DNA of 64,000 bases, from contig NC_059417.1 of NCBI RefSeq assembly GCF_905220565.1, forward strand, positions 10,960,518-11,024,517, in the 5' to 3' direction. This document shows, in pieces, positions 1 to 12,190 of the stretch. Source of the stretch: Melitaea cinxia (taxonomy: Eukaryota; Arthropoda; Insecta; Lepidoptera; Nymphalidae). The notes below the pieces were generated by a model that searched no databases, was not told the origin of the DNA, and saw nothing but the letters and a program-made list of their open reading frames with translations. A program made the position numbers and the translations under genes. How positions within the stretch are numbered: the first letter of the stretch is position 1; each line of letters starts with the position of its first letter.

Positions 1-132
1 CGATTCGGTTCTGTTTTTCATTATATTAGTACAGGACAGCATCGACCGGAAAGTGAACCCACGACCGATAGACAATTCTAATTTTCATGTTATAATAGCC
101 GTAGTACAATCATAAAATCATTTTATTTCCAG

Positions 133-203
133 AGAATCTGCATAGCGATTTAACGGGGAAATACTGCCAGCATTCTTGGCACAATTCCAATGGACGTGAT
201 TAG
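133..203 (+). CDS. Possible last exon of an upstream gene
   Basis: A good acceptor (TTTATTTCCAG at 122-132) is followed by a short frame in phase 1 reading NLHSDLTGKYCQHSWHNS and then TAG at 201-203. No donor is needed if this is a final exon, and AT-rich DNA follows. No homology is recognised and the segment is short, so it could be chance. Confidence 0.2.
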
Positions 204-880
204 TACCATAACTATCTGTAAATATTTGTTTTGAATTGTAAATATTTATAATATTTTGTGAAACTAAAGCGTATAATTTAATGACCTCATAAATACAGTT
301 TATTTTTTAATTATATATGAAGTATTTAAATAGAAAATGAAATATAAATATAGCAAAAGACAATATAATATGTAATGCTATGAATATTTTTTTACGATGT
401 TCATGTGTCATGTGATTCTAACTCGGCATGAAACAAACGATATAAAATATAACTTTTATCTAAAGACTAAAGCGACATAACAACTATATACTAATATTAT
501 ATAAATACTAAATATTATCTTGAAACTATAATAACTCTTGAAAACAACGAAAGTATAATCAGAGATATCACTTCTATTTACATCTGATTGTGGTGGTGTG
601 ATAATTTCCAAAGACAAATACGTCAATGTATATTTTTAACTGATTTAATATTTAAGGAATTAGAAGTAAAAACGAATTTTTTTTTCACTCATTGATTCTA
701 AAATAAAAATAAATCAAAATTTCTGCACTCAAGTAGACCTACTTGTAAAGAAATGTCGAGTCATTGGTGTATATATACTACAGTTAATCTATGGGTTTCA
801 ACTGAACTTGAATGTGAAATTTACTGGAAATATCTAGCAAGAAAATCTACATTTACTCTTTTAAATATAGTCATGTGTCC
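204..880. other. No gene seen
   Basis: AT-rich DNA with short homopolymer runs; no ORF or repeat recognised. Confidence 0.6.
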
Positions 881-884
881 CAGC

Positions 885-1126
885 TGAAAACCGGCATTGC
901 TACACTCTCGTCTAAAATGCGAGACTCCTGCAGCCGAACTGGCTCCACACGTATCGACTCGTCGTTCCTGTGGGTCTAGCCAGTGAGGTCGAGAGAGTGG
1001 CGCAGAGCTTATGCAACTCTGCGTTTTCCTGAAGAGTGTCCTAGGCGACCAATTGTCTGTCTGACACTGTCTAAATCGTCTGCAGTAGACGGACTAAAGC
1101 TGATGATGATGATGATGATGATGATA
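885..1126 (+). repeat. Repeat with (GAT)n tail
   Basis: GC-richer block GTGTCCCAGCTGAAAACCGG ... CAGTAGACGGACTAAAGCTG ending in (ATG)8-9 at 1101-1126. Looks like the 3' end of a LINE or a SINE; no second copy seen here. Confidence 0.45.
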
Positions 1127-1754
1127 TATCGTATGAATAGCATGTTTGTCAAAGCCATTTGAATATAAACATAGCATCATCGGATATTAATGGTATATAA
1201 AAATATTTGAAAGTAAAAATATATGTAATGTAGGTTTTAGATTACTATTGATAAAGTAGAGAAAACGAATAGGACCGAGGTGTTAGCCTTGTGGGACACC
1301 TGAAATTTTTCTTTGTTTTTCAGCCTGTTACTTGCTAAGTGATTGTTCTATTCAAATTATATTTATAATGAAATTCATATTATTAATAGACCTTAGTTAT
1401 GTTTAGTTGCTACTTCATACCACACACGAAAAACAATATTTACATACAAATATAATCCACAAAATATTAACTTTCGTAATAGTGAAAATGAAACTTTCAA
1501 AAAATGCTGTAACGCTTATTAGAATACGATATAAGATAATATCGCCTTTTGTGCATATTTTTGTGTTTTTTTTTTTCTTGCAAATTTCTAGTTAAGGATA
1601 TTGGTATAATTTTACTTATACTTTTTTAATCATCTTCAACTCAAATAATCCTACAGATACTCAGAGTATGGAATATATCCGCCAACCCATGGTGGAGCAG
1701 CGTAGTGAATCCGATCTTCCGCTAATCGTATATCAAGTAATCAAATTTCATCAT

Positions 1755-2036
1755 TTTAGCCTATCACAGTCCACTGCTAGACAAATTAGCGCATTAAAAA
1801 TGGAGTGAGCTCATATGTTTTGCCCATAGTCACCACGCTGGGCAGAGGCGGGTTGGTGACCGCAGGGCTGGCTTTATCGCATCGAAGTCGCTGCTGCTCG
1901 TCCTTGGCCTGTGTTTTTCAAACCCAGCAGTTAGATGGTTATCCCGCCATCGGTCGACTTTTTAAGTTCCAAGATGGTAATGGAACCATGTTATCCCTTA
2001 GTCGTAGCTACCACCCACATCTTGGCCACACAGCGT
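1755..2036 (-). mobile_element. SINE-A copy, inverted
   Basis: Minus-strand match: CCTATCACAGTCCACTGCT (tail), TTTTGCCCATAGTCACCACG and GGTTATCCCGCCATCGGTCG. The tail segment is internally shortened and the head is incomplete. Confidence 0.75.
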
Positions 2037-2554
2037 AATCAAGTTTGTTCTTGTGGATTTTTCCATTGGACATCGAAAGAAAAACACCAGATGACGAAAC
2101 AATAGTTCGTAAACTAATAACATTTTTTTGGTTTTATAAGGGAAAAACGAAAAACACTATTATCATCAGGAAAAACAAAAAAAAACTCTTATCATCTTAT
2201 CAAAATCTTTATGAATCATAAAATTAGCATATTAATGAAAATTGTTAAAACTTATGTTTTATTTATTAATGCTATTAATAAGTAATTTGTTGAACTATCA
2301 TAAATATTGCCTTAAGTTCTCTCGCTTTTTCTCTTTTTCTCTGTCTCTTTCAAAATTGGCTACCACTACTATTAAACTAATTTACCGTTGGGTGCATGAT
2401 GAACTTTGGTGCACTGCAATGACATAGTTACTGTAGATTTTAAGTTGATAAATCAATCAAGGTTCTAGATTCAGTTAAATTCTGCCAGAACCCATCTGAA
2501 GAGTGTGGAGAGTTCTTGTGGCAGTCTTCCTTACTGTAAGCTCGTCTGATCGCC

Positions 2555-2887
2555 TTCCATACACAGTATTCCTACATGATTTCTGGGTTACGTTGGCGGT
2601 TGCGGGTTTGATCCCTGCTCATGACAAACATTTGTATTGGCCATACAGGTGTTTGCCGTGGTCTGGGTGTTTGTGCAGTCCTTGTGGGTCTCCCCACCGT
2701 GCCTCGGAGAGCACGTTAAGCCGTCGGTCCCGGTTGTTATCATGTACACCTGATAGCGATCGTTACTCGTAGTAGGGAATATATCCGCCAACCCGCATTG
2801 GAGCAGCGTGATGGATTAAGCTCTGATCCTTCTCCTACATGGGGAAAGAGGCCTATGCCCAGTAGTGGGATATTACAGGCTGAAGCG
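2555..2887 (+). mobile_element. SINE-B with tRNA-like head
   Basis: Head has a B-box-like GCGGGTTTGATCCCTGC, body GCACGTTAAGCCGTCGGTCC, tail CCCAGTAGTGGGATATTACAGG + CTGAAGCG. The most complete plus-strand copy. No gene. Confidence 0.75.
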
Positions 2888-2957
2888 TTTCTGGGAGCAC
2901 GGTAGTGCCCCCGCCAAGACGATTTCTGGGGGTACGGTAGTACCCCCGCCAAGACGA
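2888..2957 (+). repeat. Two 35-bp tandem units
   Basis: TTTCTGGGAGCACGGTAGTG and TTTCTGGGGGTACGGTAGTA units each end CCCCCGCCAAGACGA; period 35. Directly after SINE-B. Confidence 0.7.
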
Positions 2958-4004
2958 GCCACAAAAAAAAAACGAAAAGCACTACCTATCTTTTCTCGAA
3001 GCGCTTCGTCGTTTTTTTGAACCCTCATAACTTGGGTTTGGATTATACCAGATAAACAAAATTCTCGGGATATGATATCAATAGTGGACTTATTAAACAT
3101 ATAAAGTTTCAATTGTATAGCTGTTATACTTTAGATTTTATTTATATCTGAAAAACCCAATTTCGCCACTCACTGATGATCATCAAAATTCTTAGAGTAC
3201 TTCCTGAAGTCCCAGAAAGCTGAAATTTGGTTTGTAAGCTAGTATTAGTACACAAACAACAAAAAAATTCTAAGGCTTGGAACTTTTACCCCCCAACCCC
3301 TTAAACTAAGGGATGGAAGTTTGTATGAGACTTCCGCAAATTTTGATGCTAGAGGTCTGAAAATTGATATAGGGACTCCTTGTTACTCCTTGCTATAAAT
3401 AATAATAATAAAATACATAAAAAATAAGAATCGGTTCTTAGTTTATGTCGAAAATTTACATTTTGTAAGTTTGGTATTTAAGTTTTGGCGTAGATCACCG
3501 TTTGCATATCAGTTCAACATAAAATCAAAAACAGCGTGCTTAAACCGAATATGGTGAAGATTGGATGATATTTATGATATAAAATGTGTCGGAGGTAAAA
3601 TGCAGCTATAATATTGTAAGGGCATGTAGAGTTAGAAGCTTGACTCTACATGAGATCTGATAACTTTTTGACAGTGCGAGCCATATGATCTCGTCTTGGC
3701 AACATTTTACATGAAAATGTTTTTGGTGGGATATATTTTTTACAATGTACCTTGAAATTGCGTTTATGAATGAATTATCTATACATCTTTCTTTAGTAAA
3801 TGGATTAATTTGTAATCCAGTCAGTATTACCGGGAATTTGAAAAAAAAGGTATTTTAACATAACAACTAGGAAGGAAAAGGTCGGATCACTTTATGTTAA
3901 GTGAGTTCCGTACCATGAAGGCACAGGTGCGTCGCTGATTTGAAATATGAAGGATTGAAAAGAAGTAGTTCGAAAAGAGGAAAATGTAATTCTATTTATT
4001 GTAT
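2958..4004. other. No gene; probable old repeat
   Basis: GC-poor DNA with phrases such as CCTGAAGTCCCAGAAAGCTG and GAGGTCTGAAAATTGATAT that look like an old transposon remnant; nothing coding. Confidence 0.4.
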
Positions 4005-4215
4005 ACCAGCTGCCCGGACAGACTTCGTTCTATCAAAAGTTAATAGTAAAAATTAATTTTTTTGGCAATTTTCTTTTATTTTATTTTTGTATTTTTATTT
4101 TAGTATTAAAACCTTCCGTGGGCCTTAAGGAACATACAAAAAAAAAATAGCGAAATTGGTCGAGCCATTTTCGAGTGATTCTCGCTTAGCAACATTCGTT
4201 TTTATTTATATAGAT
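4005..4215 (-). mobile_element. Helitron-like element, family 2, inverted
   Basis: CAGCTGCCCGGACAGACTTC at the left, TCGCTTAGCAACATTCG and TTTTATTTATATAGA at the right. Reverse complement of the 14.2-kb type. Confidence 0.6.
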
Positions 4216-4298
4216 AATATAGATATAATTATGTTATACAATCGTACTCTGTACCGTCTATTCTTTTTTTCGTTTCAAGAATATATCTGTTTTTTTAA

Positions 4299-5035
4299 CC
4301 GACTTCCAAAAAAGGAGGAAGTTCTCAATTCGACTGTATTTTTTTTTTTTTTTTAATGTATGTTACATCAGAACTTTTGACTGGGTGGAGCACTTTCGAC
4401 AAATTTTCTTTTAATCAAAAGGTGGTGTGTGCCAATTGGTCCCATTTAAATTTATTTGAGATCTAATAACTACTTTTCGAGCTATATCTAATAATGCGTT
4501 TTTACTTGACGCTTTTTTCGTCGACCTACATTGTACCACATAACTTTCTACTGGATGTACCGATTTTGATAATTCTTTTTTTGTTGGAAAGGAGATATCT
4601 CAAGTTTAGTACCATGATAAGGAAACCAGGATCTGATGATGGGATCCCAGAGAAATTGATGGAAATTCTTGAAAATCCGCAACAACTTTTTACTGGGTGT
4701 ACCGATTTTGATAATTCTTTTTTTGTTGGAAAGGGGATATCCCTAGTTTGGTACCATGATAAGGAAACTAGGATCTGATGATGGGATCCTAGAGAAATCG
4801 AGGGAACTTCTTGAAAATCTGCAATAACTTTTTACTGGGTGTACCGATTTTAATAATTTTTAATTTATTCGAAAGCTGATGTTTGTCATGTGGTCACATC
4901 TAAATTTTATTGAGATCTGATAACTACTTTTTGAGTAATCTTTGATAACGCGCAGTTACTTGACTATTTTTTCGTCGATCTACGTTGTACTACTCGTCGA
5001 TGTACTCGTAATTGAAGTCGGTTTTTTTTCGTTTG
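4299..5035 (+). mobile_element. Dispersed element with AACCGACTTC ends and internal 142-bp repeats
   Basis: Starts TTAACCGACTTCCAAAAAAG, ends AATTGAAGTCGGTTTTTTTT, so the ends are inverted. It contains two 142-bp tandem units (4550-4691, 4692-4833) and part of a third. Shorter copies at 9996-10262 and 6665-6900. Class unknown. Confidence 0.65.
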
Positions 5036-5154
5036 CGGGCAAACTCAATTATTTGTAAGACAAACCCTGTTGAGAATAACGAACACAAAAAAAAGTTAAA
5101 TTATTTTAATGCTGTCATTCGGAAGTCATGCACGTTAATAAATTTCGGTGATTT

Positions 5155-5410
5155 ATTTTTATCTACTTAGATATATATCTACACATCTACATAATACACA
5201 CACGGTCGTCTGTTCCTAAAGTAAGCAAAATTAATGCTTGTATTCTAGGTAACAGCCGACTGGTATAGCTACATATTTTTTCTTTCAATAAACATACATT
5301 TGTAAATATATGAATAAATACTTATATTACACCCAGACTCGGGGTGGAAATCGAACTCACGACCCTCGGAGCAGAAAGCAACTACAAACTGCGCCAACGG
5401 GCTAGTCAAA
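5155..5410 (-). mobile_element. SINE-D copy, inverted
   Basis: CACACGGTCGTCTGTTCC, GGTAACAGCCGACTGGTAT, head complement GGTGGAAATCGAACTCACGA. Confidence 0.75.
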
Positions 5411-6034
5411 TTAAAAAAATATAGCATTGAATAATCATAAAACTTAATTTGTTGCTCGCTTGTTCTGAGGTAAAATATTTCGAATCTGTGGTAGTTTCAC
5501 TTTTATCAGAATTAATTCATTAAAATTACGCATTCGCATTACGCATTCAGCCTGTTACATACCACAGTTGGACATAGGCCTCTTTCTCCATCTACCAGAA
5601 GGAAGTTATGCCCAATAGAAACAACTAGGAAATTATATTACCCACTTGAATAAAGTGATTTTTCATTTTACTTGTACGTAAGTATGTTTGTATGTATAAA
5701 TATATTTATATGTGTATATGTGAGTATATTAGTTATAGTTAGTATATAAGTTTATATCTCACTTTTTTTTTTACGTTTTATAATATTTGACGTTTTATTC
5801 GCAGCAATACTTAATTTTTAAATTTGTGTAAGGTTATGTCATCGGAGATATGAAACGACTGGATCTATTCTAATCTGATTTATTACTGCTCCCAATCTCA
5901 AACATTACACATTATAATATAAGTACTTATTAAGGCACTCTTACGCTACTACTACATATAACATCTATATAACATCTACTTACACACTACATTTGACTGA
6001 AAGTTTTATCGTTTGTTCGGATTTACTAAAGTGT

Positions 6035-6141
6035 TTAACTGAGGTACGCCACAGCAAAATTTCCTGCTCAAAATATGGAGCAGCCCGACTGGGGTAGTAC
6101 CTCGACCTTACAGAAGACCACAGCTAAATAATTCTGCTTAG
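6035..6141 (+). mobile_element. SINE-C 5' fragment next to a Helitron-like element
   Basis: TTAACTGAGGTACGCCACAG through TTACAGAAGACCACAGC; the Helitron-like element starts at 6155. Confidence 0.65.
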
Positions 6142-6154
6142 AGCAACATATATA

Positions 6155-6364
6155 TCTAATATATAAAATTCTCGTGTCGCGGTGTTTGTAGTTAAACTCC
6201 TCCGAAACGGCTTGACCGATTCTCATGAAATTTTGTGTGCATATCGGATAGGTCTGAGAATCAGCCAACATCTATTTTTCATTCCCCTAAGTTATAAGGG
6301 GGGGGGGGGGGATTGAGAAGGTTAATAAAATATATGGCAAAACAACGTTTGCGGGGTCAGCTAG
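6155..6364 (+). mobile_element. Helitron-like non-autonomous element (family 1)
   Basis: Starts A|TCTAATATATAAAATTC and ends GGGGTCAGCTAG, the TC...CTRR ends of Helitrons. Contains GAAACGGCTTGACCGATTC. A 45-bp AT microsatellite follows. Confidence 0.7.

Positions 6365-6365
<1 letters not shown>

Positions 6366-6410
<45 letters not shown>
6366..6410. repeat. AT microsatellite
   Basis: Uninterrupted TA dinucleotides directly after the Helitron-like element end. Confidence 0.9.
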
Positions 6411-6411
<1 letters not shown>

Positions 6412-6664
6412 CTAACTTATGATTATAGTACAATCGAAAAAAGAAACCTCTACCTCATAATATTAGTACCGATTTGAAATTACAAGAATAAACGATTCCA
6501 TACAGTGTGGCTAAGCACCAAACAAGCAATTTTCGGAAGCTTAATTCACCCGACCGTCGGACCACGAAACTATGATTAATCATTCCATCTAAACACGAAA
6601 ACTGAGATAAAAATGTATCCCTTTAATTAGGATTTCGTCCCTAGTGATGTGAATCGATTTGTTT

Positions 6665-6900
6665 TTAACCGACTTCAAAAATGGAGACGGTTACTCAATT
6701 CGATTGCATATATATATGCGGTATTTTTTTTAATGTATGTTCGGGGATAACTTCGTCATTTATGAACCGATTCTGATAATTCTTTTTTTGTTGAAAAGAA
6801 GATATCCTTAGTGTAGTACCATGATAAGGAAACTAGGATCTGATGATAGGATCCCAGAGAAATGGAGGGAAACCCTCGAAAATCGTAGTGACGACTAGTG
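6665..6900 (+). mobile_element. 5' part of the AACCGACTTC element
   Basis: TTAACCGACTTCAAAAATGG start and one copy of the internal unit (GATAATTCTTTTTTTGTTG ... GAAACTAGGATCTGATGAT). Confidence 0.6.
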
Positions 6901-7469
6901 TATTTGTTAAATTTTTTCGTCTACTTACGGTAAAAAGGTTTACTGCTGTGTTAGGTTTTCGAGATCACTCAATTCACAAGCACGAACGCCTAAACCACGG
7001 CAAATATCTAGCCGATACAAGTGTTTGCCACGTGCGGGAATCGAACCTGCAACAGCCATTGCAACAGCCATTTCAACTAATAGGTTAAAGTAAATAATCC
7101 ATTAAAAAATTCAGTCGAGGTAAAATAGATTGACAACGGCTTGGCAATATTTTAGGGATAAGCCCTGGATCGATTGAAATTAAGCTAGAATTTACCGTTC
7201 CTCCGTGAACCACACGCTTGGATTATTATTTAAGCCAGCGGTACAATGTATCCATAAATTGAGAGAGAAATTTGCATTATCTATGTATTGGTTCAGTATA
7301 TATTTTTGTGTTAGATGACATAGATACATGTTTATAATGAAAAAACTTTTTCGGATTCTAACGCGGTTTATTAGGTCTTTTTTAAAGGCCCGACGTTTCG
7401 GATACTTTACAGCAACCATGGTCACGGGAGGACTATAGATGCTGCTTGAAATTTTAAAGAAACTCGACA

Positions 7470-7660
7470 GGGAAAGCGACTCAACCTTACAGAAGATCAA
7501 ATAAAACTGCTGTTAATGAGAATTGTGTTCGTGTGATGAGTAAGATAACTCGAAATAGCTCTCAGAGAGGGGCACAGGTAGAGTCGGCAACGAACTCGTA
7601 GCGCTCCTAGTGTTATAGGCGTCTGTGGGCTCCGGTATCCACTTAAAATTAGGTTAATCC
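7470..7660 (+). mobile_element. SINE-C diverged copy
   Basis: CAACCTTACAGAAGATCA, AGAGTCGGCAACGAACTCG, GGCGTCTGTGGGCTCCGGT. Old copy. Confidence 0.45.
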
Positions 7661-7717
7661 TGTAAATGCTTGCTGGCTAACATAGTGGAATAAAAAAATA
7701 ATTGTTTTAGTATCACA

Positions 7718-7880
7718 ATTTTGTGGGCCTCGGTTGTCATCTTGACACCTGATAGCGATGGCTACTCATAGTTGAGAGTGTATTCGCCAACAGCAGTGGA
7801 GCAGCGTGGTGGATTAAGCTCTAACACTACATCTACACGATGAAAGAGGTCTATGTCCAACAGTCAGATGTTACAGATTG
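7718..7880 (+). mobile_element. SINE-B partial copy
   Basis: CACCTGATAGCGATGGCTAC, AGCAGCGTGGTGGATTAAGC and TGTCCAACAGTCAGATGTTA; diverged. Confidence 0.6.
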
Positions 7881-7968
7881 AACCAATCGATCATTTTTGA
7901 CTATCGCCTGTAACGTTACATATATATATTTTTTTTTATGTCACTAGGTCGGCAAACAAGCGTACAGC

Positions 7969-8648
7969 CAGGGATATTCCGGTATGGGTTATTTACCTTT
8001 ATAAAATGGTACTTATCGAATCAAAATAACGGTAAGAGAATCATTCGGTAACCGAATCATATCGGTAATACAGTATCGAAATAAACCGGTAGTAGGCATA
8101 ACGTTCGCGTCGTAAGTTTAAGCGGGCAATTCCCGTTCTTGTAGCTGCGCTGCGCTAGCGCGGATTGCGGTCCGAACGTACACCATATCTCTATCTCATT
8201 CGCTCCCGTGTGTTGCGTGATTTTACTTAAAACTTATTTATTTGTGATAGACGACAGGCCCCGGGCGTGGCGCGAGCAAGTTTTCATCTCTTTTTCGCGT
8301 TAATGTTTACATTGCATATAACGAATAATTCAAAACAAAAAACTTAATTACTTTCATAGTTAAATAAGCCAGTCTTATGAAAAACCAAGCATTATCAATA
8401 AAAGCAAAGGAACATTACAGATTCTTCATTTTAAACGATGACTCACAGATTTTGTCACCCTCTGTTACTTCTCCGAATCATTTAAAACCGAAATACATAA
8501 CGTTATATTTCGGTATTACAGTTTAATCGGTAACCGTTTTATTACGGTTTTGGAACCGAAATAAAATGGTAACCTTTTCAATCGGTATCCGATTCATACG
8601 GTAACCGTTTCAAACGGTTACCTTTATGAATCGGTTTGGCGAACCCTG
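7969..8648. mobile_element. Non-autonomous hAT-type MITE inserted in SINE-C
   Basis: 680 bp, ends CAGGG...CCCTG, perfect 8-bp duplication CGTACAGC (7961-7968 and 8649-8656), which is the hAT signature. Subterminal GGTAACCG-type motifs recur in both orientations near the ends. No transposase frame. Confidence 0.85.
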
Positions 8649-8895
8649 CGTACAGCTCACCTGATGGTAAGCGTAAGGTATAGACACCTACAACACCAGA
8701 AGCATCGCAAGCGCGTTGCCGACCCAATCCCCAATCCCCCCAGGAGCTCTGGTCACCTTACTCACCAACAGGAACAAAATACTGCTTGAAAACAGTATTA
8801 TTTTGCTGTGATCTTCTGTAAGGTCGAGGTACTACCCCAGTGGGGCTGCTCCATATTTTGAGCAGGAAATTCCTGCTGTGCTCTACCTCAGTTAA
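8649..8895 (-). mobile_element. SINE-C copy, split by a hAT MITE
   Basis: Minus-strand SINE-C body (TCACCTGATGGTAAGCG ... GGAAATTCCTGCTGTGC). Its 3' end (TTTATGTCACTAGGTCGGC) lies on the other side of the MITE at 7932-7968. Confidence 0.8.
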
Positions 8896-9499
8896 ATTTA
8901 TTATAGATAAAATACAGCTATTCATTTGACCATGTTATGATTTTCAGCAGTGTTGTGCATGAGCCCGAAAAGGTTTCTGAGTTGGTACAACCCAAAAAAT
9001 AAAAAATAAAATAAAAACGTACCAACGCTCGCAGGGTACAGCTAGTTAAGTAATAAAATAGAGTAGTTACTTGAATGTATGTAAATCATGTTTTTTACGT
9101 TTCTGAATCTCATTTCATTATCATAAAAGCATTATAATGGAAGCCTTTTTTTCAATTTTTACTTTGCTCACGTTTAAATATACACTTTTGATATTATATT
9201 TATTTTACTAGGCGACCTTTAACTAACTAGACTTCGTGCCTGGTTCCACCTCTGCTTATGAATAATTTTTAGCGACAAAGAATTGCAGTTTAGCATTTTA
9301 TAGAAAATTATGAAGTCCTTTAGCTCATCGCTATCCTAAAATAGATGAATGTTGTCAAAAACCAAAGAAACTTATGACTATTTTGATATTGATGCTAAAT
9401 GCTGATATTATTTTCTTTACTAATGATAGGATTTTTTTTATCCTTGTATTTTTTATTAAAAACAAAAATTCATCTGCCACTAAGTTATACACGGTCGTA

Positions 9500-9600
9500 A
9501 GAGACGCCATGGACAGAGACCGGTGGAGGCAAATCATCCGCTCCAGATGCAACCCTGATGCTGACCACGATTCTCAGACATGAGGGACCGACAAGAGAGG
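9500..9600 (+). pseudogene. Short LINE ORF2 C-terminal fragment
   Basis: Reads DAMDRDRWRQIIRSRCNPDA, then DHDSQT and TGA. DRDRWR near the end of a frame is typical of ORF2 ends in insect LINEs. Too short to classify. Confidence 0.45.
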
Positions 9601-9995
9601 CAGATTTTTTATTATTGCAGAATAGATTTAAAATATATTCACAAAAGCAAACACCCCTATACATATGTTCGTATACGAATGGAAATCCAATTCACGTTAA
9701 AATATTGGTTTAGAGTGAGCGTTGTACTTACACAATATATGAGCTAAGATATTCGACCGAAACGTACGCAAAAAAATTTAAAAGAAATGACCACTTCATT
9801 TTACCTAAAACTTGCTGTAAAACCGACCACATTAAGTTTATTTATCGAGTCATTTGCATTTGAAATTTCAAACCTAGGTACGGATCTCCGACCGCTGTAA
9901 AAAAATTCTCTGCACTTTTTTTCCTTTCCCCGATCGTACATTGTCCACGTCAAATTATACCAATTGAAAAGATTCTTTGACTGATTACTTCATTT

Positions 9996-10067
9996 TTTAA
10001 CCGACTTCAAAAAAAGGAGGAGGTTACTCAATTCGACCGTATATATATAATATATATCAATTCAACC

Positions 10068-10121
<54 letters not shown>

Positions 10122-10262
10122 TGTTGTGTGGTCACATTTAAATTTAATTGAGATCTGATTACAACTTTTGGAGTAATCTTTGATAATGCGTATTTACTTG
10201 ACTAATTTTTCGTCTACCTACGTTGTATTACTTGTCGATATAATTGAAGTCGGTTTTTTTTT
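9996..10262 (+). mobile_element. Short copy of the AACCGACTTC element
   Basis: TTAACCGACTTCAAAAAAAG start, ATAATTGAAGTCGGTTTTT end, with an AT microsatellite of about 50 bp inside replacing the 142-bp repeats. Confidence 0.65.
10068..10120. repeat. AT microsatellite
   Basis: TA dinucleotides inside the short AACCGACTTC element. Confidence 0.9.
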
Positions 10263-10355
10263 CGTTTGCTAGCAAACACAATTATTATTAAATACGAAAT
10301 TCAGAGTTATTTTGAATTTTATGAGGATATTGTTGAGGTCATGCACAAATATATC

Positions 10356-10620
10356 CTTTTTTTACGTGGGGAAAATCCATCATGGATACCTTCCGGCGCG
10401 GGGTTATGTCAGACTCCTACTGACTAAAAAGCCACCACGTGTGAGTAGTCGTCCGCCTGGGCGGGGCGAGATGGGGTCGCGCTAGCATTCGCCACCTCGC
10501 CCCAAGGCCACCCCTCAGGCATGTGGGGTCGTATCGTCCGGCCGGCCAAAGTCCCCCGACTATCGGCCGGACACAGATATATCATGCTCTAAGTCTTTAG
10601 TCAGTTCAGTCCGCCCGGGG
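10356..10620 (+). repeat. Dispersed GC-rich repeat
   Basis: ACGTGGGGAAAATCCATCATG, TGTCAGACTCCTACTGAC, GCTAGCATTCGCCACCTCG. A shorter relative is at 41354-41510. GC-rich relative to its surroundings; no ORF. Confidence 0.65.
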
Positions 10621-10799
10621 AAGTACCACATTACAGAATATTATAGTTAAATAATACTTCTCCTAAGTAGTTTTGTGTCCCTGTTTGGAGTAAGGTACAA
10701 CTCTCCCGCGGGAGGTCACGACAGAAGTGAAACTTCTGAAAAGTAACTTACGAGAAGTTTTTTTCACCGACAATATAAAATACTGTGTAATGGATTTTA

Positions 10800-11931
10800 T
10801 CTCAATTTCTCTAAAGTTTCATTTGTAAATGAAGTTTAAATAAAAGTATAACTAATATGAATTGATTTTTAGCAGAATCAAAGCTAAATCTATACAAATA
10901 AATAAAATTGGAGTGTCTGTTTGAAATATTAAAATAACCGCTTTTTACTAAATGCATATAATTTTTGTATGTCTTATTGTTTGTCTGTCTGCCTGTCTGT
11001 CTGTTTGTTCCGGCTAATCTCTGAAACAACTGGACTAATTTTGACGGGACTTTCTCTGGCAGATAGCTGATGTAATAAGGAGTAACTAGTATATAATTTA
11101 AAAAAAAAAAAAAAACTTTTTTTTTATTACAAATTGTATTCAACACTATTTATAGAAATAAATAATACTAAAAACAATAAGTAAAATATTCAACACTGAT
11201 CAAAACCTTACTAATATTCAAATTTAGGTTTTATAATTTTTTGAAATAATAATCCACTCAGTACATAGTTTAACCAACATCATCTTTAACCAACATCTAC
11301 AACTTACAACCAGACTGAAGTAAGTAAGTGACATAACGTTAATTATAAAAGTAATCTTAAAAGTTAATCATTTACTTATTAACACGAATAATTGTATCCA
11401 TAAGGAAAATAGAATTTAAAAGGAAATTGTAGTCACATTAATCTCGCTGTTACCAATACACCTAAAGTCAAACTAAGACCAATCCTGTTCGGAAACTTTA
11501 TTTACGGACGACCTATTCCAAATCTAAGACATTTATACAGATCCAACGGAATCAACAGAGGAAAAGTAAAATATCAACTATTTTTCCGACAATTCCTTAT
11601 ATTTTTCTTCGGAATCGAGTTCGGAATTGGCGAGTTGAGGCAACTCAATAAATCAGGTTGAAGCGAAGCTGCGTCTTCCAATTTACTCCGAGTGTATAAC
11701 TTCGGAATCTAAGATACCTTTTAATTTATCTCATACCTTCGTTATCGAGTGAGATTATCTTGTGACGGGGGTAAAATTTAATGAACAATTTTATGGATCT
11801 GAATATGAAAAACTCAAATTGAGCATCACGCGCACTCTTTGTAAAAGGGGGAAGAGTGATAAGCTTAGAACGATTACGATATTGAGATACTAAGTAACTG
11901 ATAGTAATCTAGATTTTTATGACTTAAACTA
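10800..11931. other. No gene seen
   Basis: AT-rich; a run GTCTGTCTGCCTGTCTGTCT at about 10983-11005 and poly-A at 11101-11115. The 111-codon minus-strand frame here crosses poly-A and has no protein-like features. Confidence 0.6.
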
Positions 11932-12150
11932 GCTGTGCTCGCGACTTCGTCCGCGTGGAATTGTGACTTTACATAGTCAACGTGATTCTATAAATTAGGA
12001 TAACTTTTTTATTTATGAACCGATTGTCATGAAACCAAAACTAAATTTTAAGCTAAGCTTGCCACAATATATTAGTAAAAATCACATCTAAATCGGATAA
12101 GCCGTTTTGAGATTAGCGTGCTGAAACGCTCAGACAAACAGACAAAAATT
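11932..12150 (-). mobile_element. Helitron-like element, third type
   Basis: CTAGCTGTGCTCGCGACTTC then CCGCGTGGAATTGTGAC and TCGGATAAGCCGTTTTGAG. Only the CTAG end is clear. Confidence 0.45.
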
Positions 12151-12190
12151 CTGACAATCATTGTTTTGGGGGCGTTGATAAATGTCCCAA

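Noticed and set aside
10811..11146. 111-codon minus-strand frame
   Set aside because: Runs through a poly-A/T tract and low-complexity DNA.
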